Assembly (NCBI RefSeq): GCF_012034335.1
Contig: NZ_JAATHJ010000020.1
Coordinates: 1-62,668, forward strand
Length of the DNA: 62,668 nucleotides
Source of the DNA: Alkalicoccus luteus
GTDB taxonomy: Bacteria > Bacillota > Bacilli > Bacillales > Salisediminibacteriaceae
Direction: 5' to 3'
The position numbers and the translations under genes were made by a program. A model generated the notes under the pieces. The model saw nothing but the letters and a program-made list of their open reading frames with translations. It was not told the DNA's origin and did not search any database. This document shows positions 1 through 8,548 of this stretch, in pieces (within the stretch, counting starts at the first letter, position 1; the number at the start of each line of letters is the position of its first letter).

Positions 1-144
1 CCTCCCGTCACCCCCCATCCCCAAATCCTCCATCCACCTCCGCAGGCTCCTGCCTGCCTTTGTTAAAAACGATCTTTCAGAGGCGGTTTCAGCTGGATGG
101 CTGTTGGATGTTTGTCTGATCTCGCCGTTCAGGACCGAGCATAC

Positions 145-179
145 AAAAAGCCTCCGCCCGGAATTCCGGACGGAGGCTG
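145..179 (-). terminator. Intrinsic terminator of the NlpC/P60 gene
   Basis: Perfect-arm hairpin (GCCTCCG...CGGAGGC, with an extended CCGGAATTCCGG core) at 150-177, followed on the minus strand by a run of T. It lies 15 bases past the stop codon of the gene at 194-922. Bases 1-144 show no gene that I can support. Confidence 0.85.
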
Positions 180-193
180 CATGAAAAAGCGTA

Positions 194-922
194 TTAGAGG
201 CTGCGCGCACCGATGTAAGTGCGGCTCCAGTATGGGTTGCTCAGGCTGGAAACTGTTACACCTGTAGAAGAACCAGAGTGGATGAACTGGTTGTTTCCAA
301 GGTAGATTCCTGCGTGAGACGGGCCTGTGCGAGTTTCAAAGAATACGAGATCGCCGACAGATGGGCTGGATACGCGTGATCCGGCGTTCCACATTTGTGC
401 TACTGTACGTGGCACGCTCTTGCCGTTCTGTGCGAAGCTGTACTGAATGAATCCGCTGCAGTCAAATCCGCGCGGGCTTGTTCCGCCCCATACATACGGG
501 CTGCCGACGAGGCTGCGCGCTGTAGAGATGACACCGCTGTTGCTGCTTGAAGAGCTTGCGCCTGCTACAGAAGTAGACTGGCTGCTGTTGCTGCTTGAGC
601 TGGAAGAGCTCGCCGCAGTGGAGTTATTGCTTCCGCCTGATACGCCGAGGGAGCTGAGCGTACGTGGACCAGCTACGCCGAAGAAGTTACCGCGCGGGCT
701 GGAGATACGGTTGGAAAGCTGATACGCCTGAACAGCTGCGAGTGTCTTAGGTCCGAAAACGCCGTCAATGTTAGAAGAGCTGTTGTAGCCCTGGCTTGCC
801 AGAGACTGCTGAAGTGTTTCCACGCTGTTTCCGCGGTCACCCATCTTTACTGAAGCTTCTGTAACTTCCGGAGCAATAAAAATCGCACCTGCAACTGCCA
901 ATGTCATCATAAGTTTTTTCAT
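194..922 (-). CDS. Secreted NlpC/P60 peptidoglycan endopeptidase
   Basis: A 242-residue exported cell-wall hydrolase. Residues 1-23 form a signal peptide; residues about 27-95 are a peptidoglycan-binding domain of the PG_binding_1 type (two GVFGPKT/GVAGPRT-like repeats); residues 97-130 are a Ser-rich linker; residues 132-242 are an NlpC/P60 domain. The catalytic triad is visible: Cys155 in DCSGF, His203 in SHAGIY and His215 in FIHSG. Members of this family cut the D-Glu to meso-DAP (or related) stem-peptide bond. The gene is monocistronic, with its own terminator downstream and a long AT-rich leader upstream. Which muropeptide bond it cuts is inference from the family. Confidence 0.95.
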   Translation of the reverse strand: MKKLMMTLAVAGAIFIAPEVTEASVKMGDRGNSVETLQQSLASQGYNSSSNIDGVFGPKTLAAVQAYQLSNRISSPRGNFFGVAGPRTLSSLGVSGGSNNSTAASSSSSSSNSSQSTSVAGASSSSSNSGVISTARSLVGSPYVWGGTSPRGFDCSGFIQYSFAQNGKSVPRTVAQMWNAGSRVSSPSVGDLVFFETRTGPSHAGIYLGNNQFIHSGSSTGVTVSSLSNPYWSRTYIGARSL

Positions 923-1421
923 GTTTTTCGTCTCCCACTTTCTTATTTTGTTTTTATATTTTTTGTTTTTGTTTTAGGTTTCCTGCTAACGAGATTAATC
1001 ATATTAAATTTCTTCAGAGAAATAAACCTATTTTAGAAAATGACAACAAACTTCAATCAACCTGACATGCTTATGTAACAATTCGTCTTATTTGAACCAT
1101 TTATTTCCTTTTAAATGTTCTTAAAGTCCTTTAATTAGGACAAAACTTGTCGTACGACCGTTTATTTGTTTGTTACAGAGCTAATTTAGCATCAAAATGG
1201 CTGGTTCTATTGAGTGAATTGATTGTGAAATACCCTCAATTCCCTTTTCTACTATAGCATTATGCTTTCTTCCGCTGCAGAGCTGATACGGCATCATGGG
1301 AAAATAGTTATTTTTCTGAAAGATTATCGTTCGTCCGGCTTCATCGGCATCGCTTTCATGCTATACTGGACAGCGACAGCCTTACATAAGAAAGTTTGAT
1401 TACATGCATGGAGGGACAATC
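923..1421. other. AT-rich intergenic region between divergent genes
   Basis: About 500 bases with no plausible gene. It is distinctly AT-rich relative to its neighbours and must hold the promoters of the NlpC/P60 gene (leftward) and the SLAP gene (rightward). A TATACT -10-like box lies at about 1361-1366. I looked for a c-di-AMP (ydaO) riboswitch, common before wall hydrolase genes, and did not see one. Confidence 0.5.
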
Positions 1422-2348
1422 ATGAGCTATTTTCCAGAAAATACACCTGTTGAGGAGCTTCAGCTGCTCGGTGCAGAGACCGCAGCTTCTCCGAAAAAAC
1501 GAACAGAGGAAAACGACGAGCCTGCACAAACAGAGCTTTCGCTGCACCCGGACTGGGACGTAACCGAAACCGACCAGGCCGCATTTGAAAAACTGCACGG
1601 CGATTTGAATGAATTGCAAAAAGACCAGCTTTCGCTTGCCGGAATCCGCTGGGACCAGCAGGAAGACGGCGACTATGTCTTTCTTGCTTTCATTCGTCAG
1701 ACGCTTGAGAAAAGCGCTGCATTTAAGTATACGGTCATCGAGCTTTACGACGAAGCGGACACGCTGCTTGGCCGCAAAGAGTTTGATCTGACCGACCTCG
1801 GCGAGCTGCCTGCCATGAGCAGCCGGCCATATACATTTACGTTCGGCGAAAAAGATATGTTCGGTCACGATGTGCCGGAGAGCGGCTGGAAGCTCGTCTT
1901 TAAGAAGAAAAAGAAAGAAATTCCAGAGCATCAGCTCTCACTCACGCCTGCTTGGCGGAAACGACTGACAGCGGAAAACAAGCGTCAGCTGAAGCAGGTC
2001 GTCGACAACATGAAGCCGCCAAAGCATGGACAGGTTAACTTCGTCGGACTCCGCGCTACATTTTTACGGGATCGGAAAGAACTGCACGTTACGATGCTGA
2101 TCCGAAACGGCAGCGACCGTAACGTGAATATTGAGACACTCCCGCTTCAGGTAGAAGATGCAACAGGAGAAATCGCTGCCCGCGGCGGCTTCCGTCTTAA
2201 GCCGAAGCTTCAGGTGAAAGCACATACGACAACGCCTTGGAATTTCGTATTTCCAGAGCGCATGCTGCTAAAGGAAAAGCCTGATCTGACGAAGTGGAAG
2301 GCGTATCCGCCGAAACGTAAAAAGGAAGAAGACAAAACCGAAGAATAA
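1422..2348 (+). CDS. SLAP-domain protein (accessory Sec S-layer assembly type)
   Basis: About 308 residues, no signal peptide, highly charged. It contains two copies of a SLAP-type domain, each opening with an ELSLHPDW/QLSLTPAW-like motif (near residues 40 and 180) followed by a beta-rich segment with conserved GQVNFVGLRAT and WNFVFP. Such duplicated SLAP proteins are known in Bacillales beside SecA2/S-layer export genes. The start is set at the second ATG because GGAGGG lies 7 bases before it; an ATG 18 bases upstream has no site. No secA2, csaB or S-layer gene is present in this window, so the functional link is family knowledge only. Confidence 0.75.
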   Translation: MSYFPENTPVEELQLLGAETAASPKKRTEENDEPAQTELSLHPDWDVTETDQAAFEKLHGDLNELQKDQLSLAGIRWDQQEDGDYVFLAFIRQTLEKSAAFKYTVIELYDEADTLLGRKEFDLTDLGELPAMSSRPYTFTFGEKDMFGHDVPESGWKLVFKKKKKEIPEHQLSLTPAWRKRLTAENKRQLKQVVDNMKPPKHGQVNFVGLRATFLRDRKELHVTMLIRNGSDRNVNIETLPLQVEDATGEIAARGGFRLKPKLQVKAHTTTPWNFVFPERMLLKEKPDLTKWKAYPPKRKKEEDKTEE

Positions 2349-2355
2349 TCACCGA

Positions 2356-2382
2356 ACGCCGCAGCTGTCTGCGGCGTTTTTC
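2356..2382 (+). terminator. Intrinsic terminator of the SLAP gene
   Basis: Stem ACGCCGCAG / CTGCGGCGT with a 4-base loop and a following T run, starting 7 bases after the stop codon. Confidence 0.85.
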
Positions 2383-2398
2383 TATTGCGAGCATATGA

Positions 2399-2427
2399 AA
2401 AAGCCGCCCGGATGGACGGCTTTTTCG
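2399..2427 (-). terminator. Intrinsic terminator of the HhH-CAP gene pair
   Basis: Hairpin AGCCGTCC/GGGCGGCT read leftward with a T run, immediately after the CAP gene stop. Confidence 0.8.
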
Positions 2428-3831
2428 CTACGGCGTGTGAAATTTTTGCGTGAAGAACGGCCGGTCATCTTCGCCGTAATCGGCTCCGACGCCGAGCTGT
2501 TCAAAATCAGGGCTGAGCAGGTTTTCGCGGTGGCCCATTGAATTCATGAGGCCTTGCTGGGCAAAAATTGCACTCGCCTGTCCCGACGCCAGGTTTTCGC
2601 CTGCTCTGGAATAGTTCAACCCTGCTTCCCGCATCCGGTTAAACGGCGACTGGCCTTCCGGAGATTCGTGCGCAAAGTAGTTTCGCTCCGCCATGTCGCT
2701 GCTGTGCGCTTTCGCCACCTCTGCAACCTCGTCGTTCCAGTCAAGCGGGTCAAGGCCGTGTTCAACACGGTCCGCATTCACGACTTCAAACATGAGCGCC
2801 GATGCTTCTTCTGCAGCTGCTTCAGAGCCTTCGCCGTAGTAGCCGTCCAGCGACTGCTCCGTTTCGGTCTCAATCAGCTGAATCGCGGCCACTTCCATGT
2901 TTTGATGCACATCGTAAAATACCGTTAAATAGCCTTCCTCTGTTTCAAATAAATCAAACTCGTCGCTCTCTGCCTGAGAATAACGCGTATTGCCTTTCGT
3001 TATATATGCGGCAGGTTCGCCTAGTGCCTCACGTGCCTCGGTTTCGTCCGCCGGCATCGATCCGTCCGGCAGCTGCCATTCTGTATTGCTGTAAAGCGCC
3101 GTGACTTCGCCATCCTCCATCCCGATCAGACGGAAGTTGTCATAGCCTTCATGATAGCTGTGCCAGTCAAAGCCGTAATGGCTTTCCATCACACGCTCCG
3201 GCTCACCGAACAACGCTTCCACGTCCTCGGCGCTGTCACCGATCGCAACACCGTTCACTTCAATTACTTCCCGTTCTTCCTCCGGCTCCTGTTCATGCTC
3301 GGACGGTGCCTCTCCCAGTTCCGGCGCATCTGAACCAGCGCGGCTCATCATCACCGTTACTTCCTTGCGTCCGTCATGAATAACAGCACGGTCCTGTCCC
3401 TCTTGAAAATCCGTATCGACATCCAGAGTCTGTTCCAGGAAGGAAAGCGGCAGATACTGGTCCTCATCGGCGCTGTAAACCGGCTTTTCCAGTTCGACAT
3501 AATCACCGTTCACGTTTATTTCTTCGTCTTCCGGCGCGAACTGGAAGATGACGCCTTCCCGCTCTGCGGTATACAGGTTTTCCTCTTCATTCCACGTGAG
3601 CTCGGCCTCAAGCTCCGTCATCGTATCGTGGAACGGCACCATCGGCACGTCGTCCAGGATAAGGCCTCCGTCTATCGTGACATCCTCCGATCCCATCGTC
3701 GTCGTAAGCTCCGGCTCCTGCTCCCGGACATCACTTACTTCATCAAAAGGAAACCAGAATACAAATACGATAACGGCGAAGAAAAAGAAAATAGAAAATC
3801 CGGGTGTTGCTGCTCGTCGATGACGCATCAC
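2428..3831 (-). CDS. Membrane-anchored CAP (SCP/PR-1, YkwD-like) protein
   Basis: 467 residues. A single membrane segment near residues 13-27 is followed by an acidic extracellular part. Residues about 50-160 resemble a copper-amine-oxidase N-terminal-like beta domain; residues about 190-330 match the CAP-associated N-terminal module (two repeats around VNGVAIGDSAEDVEALFGEP); residues 345-465 are the CAP domain with the NADR, HSSDMAERNYFAHESPEG and MGHRENLLSP motifs holding the conserved His/Glu residues. CAP proteins are secreted and of mostly unknown biochemical role; in Bacillales they occur in vegetative and spore envelopes. It is 17 bases downstream of the helix-hairpin-helix gene and probably co-transcribed with it. 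Confidence 0.85.
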   Translation of the reverse strand: MMRHRRAATPGFSIFFFFAVIVFVFWFPFDEVSDVREQEPELTTTMGSEDVTIDGGLILDDVPMVPFHDTMTELEAELTWNEEENLYTAEREGVIFQFAPEDEEINVNGDYVELEKPVYSADEDQYLPLSFLEQTLDVDTDFQEGQDRAVIHDGRKEVTVMMSRAGSDAPELGEAPSEHEQEPEEEREVIEVNGVAIGDSAEDVEALFGEPERVMESHYGFDWHSYHEGYDNFRLIGMEDGEVTALYSNTEWQLPDGSMPADETEAREALGEPAAYITKGNTRYSQAESDEFDLFETEEGYLTVFYDVHQNMEVAAIQLIETETEQSLDGYYGEGSEAAAEEASALMFEVVNADRVEHGLDPLDWNDEVAEVAKAHSSDMAERNYFAHESPEGQSPFNRMREAGLNYSRAGENLASGQASAIFAQQGLMNSMGHRENLLSPDFEQLGVGADYGEDDRPFFTQKFHTP

Positions 3832-3848
3832 GCAAAACTCCTTTATCC

Positions 3849-4391
3849 TTACGCATCCTCCATCGTAAAGTAGCGGCGGAGTTCTTCCAGCTTTTTCGCT
3901 CCGATGCCTTTTACGCGGATCAGTTCGTCGATGCTCTCAAAATTTCCGTTCTCTTTACGTTCCCGAATAAAGCTTGCTGCAAGCTCAGAACCAACCCCGG
4001 GAATCTGAAGCAGTTCCTCTTCATAGGTTCGGTTTGGATGAATAAGAACCTCATCGTCCTCTTCATCAGCTTCCGCTTTGCTCTCTGATTCACTCTGTTC
4101 GTCTTCCTGCGGCACTTCCGAATCCTCTTCCGGTTCGCTGTCCGATGCTGCATCGTTCTCCGGTTCTTCCTCAGCGGCTTCTGCGCCGCCATCTGACTCT
4201 GATTCAGCCGGCTGTTCCTTTTCCTCTGCCGGTGCTGAATCCTCTTCCTGCACGTTTGAATCAGCCTCTTCTTTACCCGGTGCCTTTACCGGCTCATCCT
4301 CCAGCCAATTCAGCAGGCTGCGTCGTACGGCAGGGAAAAACTTATAGGCTGCTCCTGCTGCAGTTAAAAAAGCGATGATTTTCTTAAGCAT
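3849..4391 (-). CDS. ComEA-like helix-hairpin-helix protein with acidic linker
   Basis: 180 residues: an N-terminal hydrophobic segment (1-20), about 85 residues of Glu/Asp/Ser-rich linker, then a C-terminal tandem helix-hairpin-helix (about residues 115-175: LLQIPGVGSELAASFI and LIRVKGIGAKKLEEL). This is the DNA-binding half of the competence receptor ComEA, but the SLBB domain found between the membrane segment and the HhH in B. subtilis ComEA is absent and replaced by an acidic spacer. It may be an envelope DNA-binding protein; whether it functions in DNA uptake is unknown. Confidence 0.75.
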   Translation of the reverse strand: MLKKIIAFLTAAGAAYKFFPAVRRSLLNWLEDEPVKAPGKEEADSNVQEEDSAPAEEKEQPAESESDGGAEAAEEEPENDAASDSEPEEDSEVPQEDEQSESESKAEADEEDDEVLIHPNRTYEEELLQIPGVGSELAASFIRERKENGNFESIDELIRVKGIGAKKLEELRRYFTMEDA

Positions 4392-4722
4392 GTTCCAGGT
4401 CTCCTTCCGTACAGGCAGTCTGAAACTGCGGCCGGCTGTGTGAAACAGTATATCAGCCTTCCGCAGCTGTATCCTCCTGTATCAGGTCTTTTTTATCATA
4501 TTCCACATTATACCTGGAAACAAACCGGTATAACAGCAGGTTCAGGCAGGATTTTAAGCGTTTATGTCGAATAATACAAGACGCTGAAACCATTGGCCCG
4601 CATGAGCCTGGTTTTTATAAGTCGTGATGACCATTATGTGCTTCCTCATTTTCCCACATTCCTTCAGAATTCCCCTAAGCGAATGCCTCTTCATGACATT
4701 TTCAGTAAAGGAACGATGTCCT

Positions 4723-5307
4723 GTGACCTCACCTGCTGTCCATGCCCTGCGCCTGCGCTCACCCAGACTGGCGGAAACTGCCGCCGAGCTCGACCTGCTT
4801 TTGCACATAACCGCTTCCATGAAGCAAAAGCAGCCATTTTCTCTGTTAAGCTACACTGTCTTAGACGATGCTTTTCACCTGACGTTACAGCACGAAGGTA
4901 TTCGGCCGCTCCGCCTTCTGCAGCAGCTAGCCGCCCGTTACCACAACTCCCTGATAGAGTCAGGCCGCGGCCTCGTCCGCAGCGATTTTCAATGCCGGAC
5001 GCTTGTTACACGCCGCAGCCTGCTCGAAACCGTCAAGTATCATCATCTCCTGCCGGTTTTGCACGATTACCATCCTTCCCCCGATGCCGGAGCACGCTCC
5101 AGCTACGCCGCATATATCCGGGAAGAAAACGGTTTTATCGATCGTGAAGCTGTTTTACAGTCCTTTCCTGGAGGCACCGATGCCTTCTGCCGGTTTCACG
5201 AGCGCGAGCTTTCTACAGCCGCCTCCAGCCTTCAGCTCCGTGAATATTCGGAGGCTTATCTTACAGCGCTGTATACGGTTACCGGATCGAACACGGTCAA
5301 TATATAA
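4723..5307 (+). CDS. Degenerate RayT/Y1 (IS200-like) transposase-domain protein
   Basis: About 195 residues from a GTG start (AAAGGA 10 bases upstream); the frame is open further upstream to an ATG at 4624 without a clear ribosome site, so the start is uncertain. The order of motifs follows REP-associated tyrosine transposases: an N-terminal VHALRLRS strand, LLSYTVLDDAFHLTL at the position of the HUH motif, an AARYHNSL helix holding the candidate catalytic Tyr, then a YHHLLP and SSYAAYI tail. The HUH pair reads H-L-T instead of H-x-H, so metal-dependent nicking is probably lost. No flanking REP hairpins were recognised. Assignment is by motif order and is tentative. Confidence 0.55.
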   Translation: MTSPAVHALRLRSPRLAETAAELDLLLHITASMKQKQPFSLLSYTVLDDAFHLTLQHEGIRPLRLLQQLAARYHNSLIESGRGLVRSDFQCRTLVTRRSLLETVKYHHLLPVLHDYHPSPDAGARSSYAAYIREENGFIDREAVLQSFPGGTDAFCRFHERELSTAASSLQLREYSEAYLTALYTVTGSNTVNI

Positions 5308-5460
5308 CATTTGCACACCCTCGGCTGATAATCCCTGTTTTTCTCATGCATAAATAGGACTGTAAACGACGAAAAAGCCAGTTATCATACTACTATTGGC
5401 CTGATACTTATGCTATACTTGCCTTACTTAAACAGACTGTATAAGAAGGCAGGTGAGGTC

Positions 5461-7479
5461 GTGCAGGAATCGCTTATCGTGTTAGACGTGCTTTATGACT
5501 GGAGGCTTGTGCTGTTCTCGGTGGTCGTCGCCATCGTCGGTTCCTATGTGGCACTGGAGATTAATACGAGATTAACCATCCTTCATTCATCAAAGAATCA
5601 GTTTTTATGGATGGGGATCGGTGCCGTCACGATGGGCGTCTCGATCTGGTCGATGCATTTCATCGCGATGTCGGCATTTCAGCTGTACGTTCCGCTCACC
5701 TACAATTGGTGGCTCACGGCCTTTTCCGTGCTGCCTGCGATTATCGCTGCGTTTACCGCCTTTTTCGTGCTGCACCGCCTGAAGCTGCGGGCGCTCACCA
5801 TTCTTGCGGCAGGCCTTTTTATAGGCTTCGGGATTGTCGCGATGCATTACAGCGGCATGCACGCCGTCACGTTTGCAGGTGTCGTGACTCATTCTCCTGC
5901 ACTCGTTGTCACCGCCTCTACCGTCGCGGTCGTCGTATCGTTTGCGGCGCTGCTCCTGTTTTCCCTGACGAAAAATATCCGCTCGATTCCCGTCCGGGCG
6001 CTGGTCGCGTCGGTGATGGGCCTTGCGATCGCTTCGATGCACTATACCGGCATGGCAGGTACGGATTTCTGTCTTCCCACCGGCATGAGCTCCATTATTC
6101 AGCCGGAGCCGGTAAGCTCAACGAACGTGTTTGGTGCCGCAACGCTGTTTACAGCCGGCACTATCTTTGTCGCGGTACAGTTTATTCTATACAGTGAAAA
6201 TCGCTGGTTTAACCGGATGACGTTTACGGATGCCGCAACCGGACTGGCCAACCGCCGCCAGCTGGAAGGACTCTCTGCTGCCGCTCTTCAGCGCTTCGGT
6301 GTTGCCTGTGCGCTGGAGATTAACGACATGAAAGACTGGTCGCTGAACTACGGCTATGCTGCGGCGGACCGTCTGACAAAGCAGGCGGCTGAGGCACTGG
6401 AAAAGAAACTTCCGCTCCAGGCCGAGCTCTACAAGACGGAGGAAAACCGCTTTACCGTATTCCTCCCCTCTGCACCAAAAGAGGCCATGCGTGAATCGAT
6501 CGCCGAGCTTGCTCAGCCGATTCAGGCGGAGCTCCCGGAATCAAATCAGATCATGGAGCTTACCTTTTCTGCAGGTGCTGCCTGTGCAGTTGATAAAAAA
6601 CCGCTCGCTGAATTATTGAAGGAACTGGATCACGCGCTCAGAACGTCACTGCGAACGAAGCGGGACATTGTGTTTTACGATGAAGACGCAGCCGAGCAGG
6701 TTCGTGAAGAACGGATCATTCAGGAGCTTCGGCATGCGATTACCGAAGAGACGCTCGAAGCATATTACCAGGTGAAAGTCGATTTGCAGACGATGCGCTC
6801 AGAAAAAGTAGAGGCGCTTGCCCGCTGGACGCACCCGGAGCTGGGGATGATTTCACCGGGTGAATTTATCCCAGCCGCAGAGCGGGCCGGACTGATTGTG
6901 CCTCTGACCGAATACATGCTGCACCGCGTCTGCAGGCAGCTTCTGGAGTGGGATCAGTCCAGTGTACCTGTCCGGGAAGCGGCCCTGAACCTGTCTCCGG
7001 TCCACTTTCAGGCGGTCGGTGCGAACAAACGGATTCAGGATATCGTCTCCGGCTACGGGCTCGATCCCGGCCGAATTGAACTCGAAATCACGGAAACGGC
7101 GATGATGCGCAACCTGGAAACAGCAGTTGCCCAAATGGAGGATCTCCGCGCGTTCGGCTTCCGGCTTGCGTTAGACGACTTCGGCACCGGTCTGTCGTCG
7201 CTTACGTACCTGCAGCAGCTGCCGGTGCATACGTTGAAAATTGACCGCAGCTTTATTTCGCGTCTGACCCGGTCCCCGGAAGATCAGGCGATCGTGAAAT
7301 TAATGATCGATTTCGCAGCAACGACCGGTCTGCACGTAGTCTGTGAAGGAATCGAATCCCGCGAAGAACTGCTTGCCCTGAAGCTCATGGGCTGTCAGGA
7401 CGGTCAAGGCTTTCTCTTCCAGCGTCCCGTTCCCGCTTCGGAGATAACCATCCGCTACGACTTGGATCTCACCTCCTGA
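5461..7479 (+). CDS. MHYT sensor - degenerate GGDEF - EAL phosphodiesterase
   Basis: About 672 residues. Residues about 10-235 form seven membrane helices with three MHYT-type motifs (SMHFIAMSAF, AMHYSGMHAV, SMHYTGMAGT), a module predicted to bind a metal and sense a diatomic gas or redox state. A GGDEF domain follows (about 255-410) but the signature is TEENR, so it should not make c-di-GMP. The EAL domain (about 425-665) retains EAL within VEALARW, plus NLSP, ELEITE, DDFGTG, KIDRSF, CEGIES and QGFLF, so c-di-GMP hydrolysis is likely. The GTG start at 5461 is chosen for the AGGTGAGG just upstream; an ATG at 5410 is the alternative. Confidence 0.9.
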   Translation: MQESLIVLDVLYDWRLVLFSVVVAIVGSYVALEINTRLTILHSSKNQFLWMGIGAVTMGVSIWSMHFIAMSAFQLYVPLTYNWWLTAFSVLPAIIAAFTAFFVLHRLKLRALTILAAGLFIGFGIVAMHYSGMHAVTFAGVVTHSPALVVTASTVAVVVSFAALLLFSLTKNIRSIPVRALVASVMGLAIASMHYTGMAGTDFCLPTGMSSIIQPEPVSSTNVFGAATLFTAGTIFVAVQFILYSENRWFNRMTFTDAATGLANRRQLEGLSAAALQRFGVACALEINDMKDWSLNYGYAAADRLTKQAAEALEKKLPLQAELYKTEENRFTVFLPSAPKEAMRESIAELAQPIQAELPESNQIMELTFSAGAACAVDKKPLAELLKELDHALRTSLRTKRDIVFYDEDAAEQVREERIIQELRHAITEETLEAYYQVKVDLQTMRSEKVEALARWTHPELGMISPGEFIPAAERAGLIVPLTEYMLHRVCRQLLEWDQSSVPVREAALNLSPVHFQAVGANKRIQDIVSGYGLDPGRIELEITETAMMRNLETAVAQMEDLRAFGFRLALDDFGTGLSSLTYLQQLPVHTLKIDRSFISRLTRSPEDQAIVKLMIDFAATTGLHVVCEGIESREELLALKLMGCQDGQGFLFQRPVPASEITIRYDLDLTS

Positions 7480-7485
7480 ACAACG

Positions 7486-7519
7486 AAAAAAGCTGTCTCA
7501 GGTGATACACGGAGACAGC
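7486..7519 (-). terminator. Intrinsic terminator of the MgtC-like gene
   Basis: Stem GCTGTCTC / GAGACAGC with a T run on the minus strand. It lies about 65 bases after the MgtC-like stop codon. Confidence 0.7.
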
Positions 7520-7532
7520 CGTAGTAAAAATG

Positions 7533-7572
7533 GCACAGCCAGCCCAGATTCGCAGGCAAAGCTGTGCTTTTT
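7533..7572 (+). terminator. Intrinsic terminator of the MHYT-EAL gene
   Basis: Stem GCACAGC / GCTGTGC with a long (21-base) loop, then five T. It is interleaved with the opposing terminator at 7486-7519. Confidence 0.5.
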
Positions 7573-7583
7573 CGTACAAACGA

Positions 7584-8060
7584 TCAGCTTACTTTACCGT
7601 CCATTTTTTCCTCAATCAGATTGCCGACGCGCGCCAGCAAAATTGTCACGATAACCGCCGTTACAGCAAGACCGTAAAATCCGGCCGCAATACTGATGCC
7701 GACTCCGCCGACGAAAAAAATCATCGCCGCTGACGTCAGTCCCGTCACGTTAAAGCCGTCTTTTAAAATAACGCCCGCACCGAGAAAGCCAAGTCCGGAA
7801 ACGATCTGCGCCGCGAGACGCATCGGATCCATCATGATATTGTCAGACATCTCTGAAAAGTGTACGACGCTGTGTATCGAAATCAGCGTGATCAGGCAGC
7901 AGGAGGCGCAGACGTACATATATGTTTTGATGCCGGCTGGTTTGCTTTTGGAGTAGCGGTCCCAGCCGATCAGAAAGCCAATGACCGCGCTGCCGATAAT
8001 TTGCAGCAGCATCACCGCGTACGGGGTAACGTAACTGCCGACTGACGTGATATCCACCAT
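7584..8060 (-). CDS. MgtC/SapB-family membrane protein
   Basis: 158 residues, four to five membrane helices. It carries family landmarks: IGFLIGWDRYSKSKPAGIKTY (the conserved GxERxxxxKPAGxRT region), the small-residue stretch GLGFLGAGVILK, and GLTSAAMIFFVGGVGISIAAGFY. The hydrophilic C-terminal domain of long MgtC proteins is absent, so this is the short form. MgtC proteins inhibit F-type ATP synthase or affect Mg2+ and acid adaptation in pathogens; the role in a free-living Bacillaceae is not known. It is divergent from the Fe-S assembly gene. Confidence 0.85.
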   Translation of the reverse strand: MVDITSVGSYVTPYAVMLLQIIGSAVIGFLIGWDRYSKSKPAGIKTYMYVCASCCLITLISIHSVVHFSEMSDNIMMDPMRLAAQIVSGLGFLGAGVILKDGFNVTGLTSAAMIFFVGGVGISIAAGFYGLAVTAVIVTILLARVGNLIEEKMDGKVS

Positions 8061-8179
8061 AACCAGCCACTCCCTTCCATGTGTTACTGTAAGTATACCG
8101 GAAACTGTCTTTTCTTAAACAGACGATTTTCATTTTACCCGGTTATTTAGTATCATAGAGAGTACAGGAGGTGGCGCGG

Positions 8180-8512
8180 ATGAGCGAAGAAAAAGAAGAA
8201 CTGCAAGAAAGAGTGATGGCCGAGCTGGAAAACGTGGTGGACCCGGAGCTAGGCATCGATATCGTCAATCTCGGGCTCATTTATGAAATCCAGCTTGATG
8301 ACAACGATAACGTCACGGTTCTGATGACCCTGACTTCCATGGGCTGCCCGCTTGCAGGAACAATCGTAAGCGATATTAAAACAGCGCTGCAGGAGCTTCA
8401 GGAAATTCAGGAAATCGGAGAGGTCGATGTGCAGATCACGTTCAACCCTCCGTGGGATAAAAAAATGATGTCCCGCTATGCGAAGCTTGCCCTTGGTGTA
8501 GCCGACAACTAA
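8180..8512 (+). CDS. MIP18/DUF59 Fe-S cluster assembly factor (YitW/SufT-like)
   Basis: 110 residues, one DUF59 domain. The hallmark DPELGIDIVNLGLIY near the N terminus and TSMGCPLAGTI with the conserved Cys in the middle, followed by FNPPWD, identify the PaaD/MIP18/SufT family, which helps mature [4Fe-4S] proteins. The start ATG at 8180 has AGGAGG 8 bases upstream; a GTG at 8171 overlaps that site. The gene stands alone and its terminator has been invaded by the repeat element that follows. Confidence 0.85.
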   Translation: MSEEKEELQERVMAELENVVDPELGIDIVNLGLIYEIQLDDNDNVTVLMTLTSMGCPLAGTIVSDIKTALQELQEIQEIGEVDVQITFNPPWDKKMMSRYAKLALGVADN

Positions 8513-8524
8513 AAAGAAAAACAG

Positions 8525-8548
8525 AGCTCCGCGGTGCGCCGCGGAGCT
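8525..8548 (+). terminator. Left copy of duplicated terminator hairpin (element A)
   Basis: A 24-base near-palindrome, arms AGCTCCGCGG / CCGCGGAGCT. The identical 24 bases recur at 9237-9260, on the other side of element A. The left copy is no longer followed by a T run; the right copy is. Joining the two restores a canonical terminator for the DUF59 gene. Confidence 0.85.

Noticed and set aside
447-722. Leu/Glu-rich frames opposite the NlpC/P60 gene and similar antisense frames elsewhere
   Set aside because: They mirror Ser-rich or otherwise biased sense codons of real genes and lack ribosome sites.
923-1403. ydaO-type c-di-AMP riboswitch before the NlpC/P60 gene
   Set aside because: The expected conserved GGGGAACC- and GCAAGG-type blocks are absent on the gene's strand; the leader is simply AT-rich.
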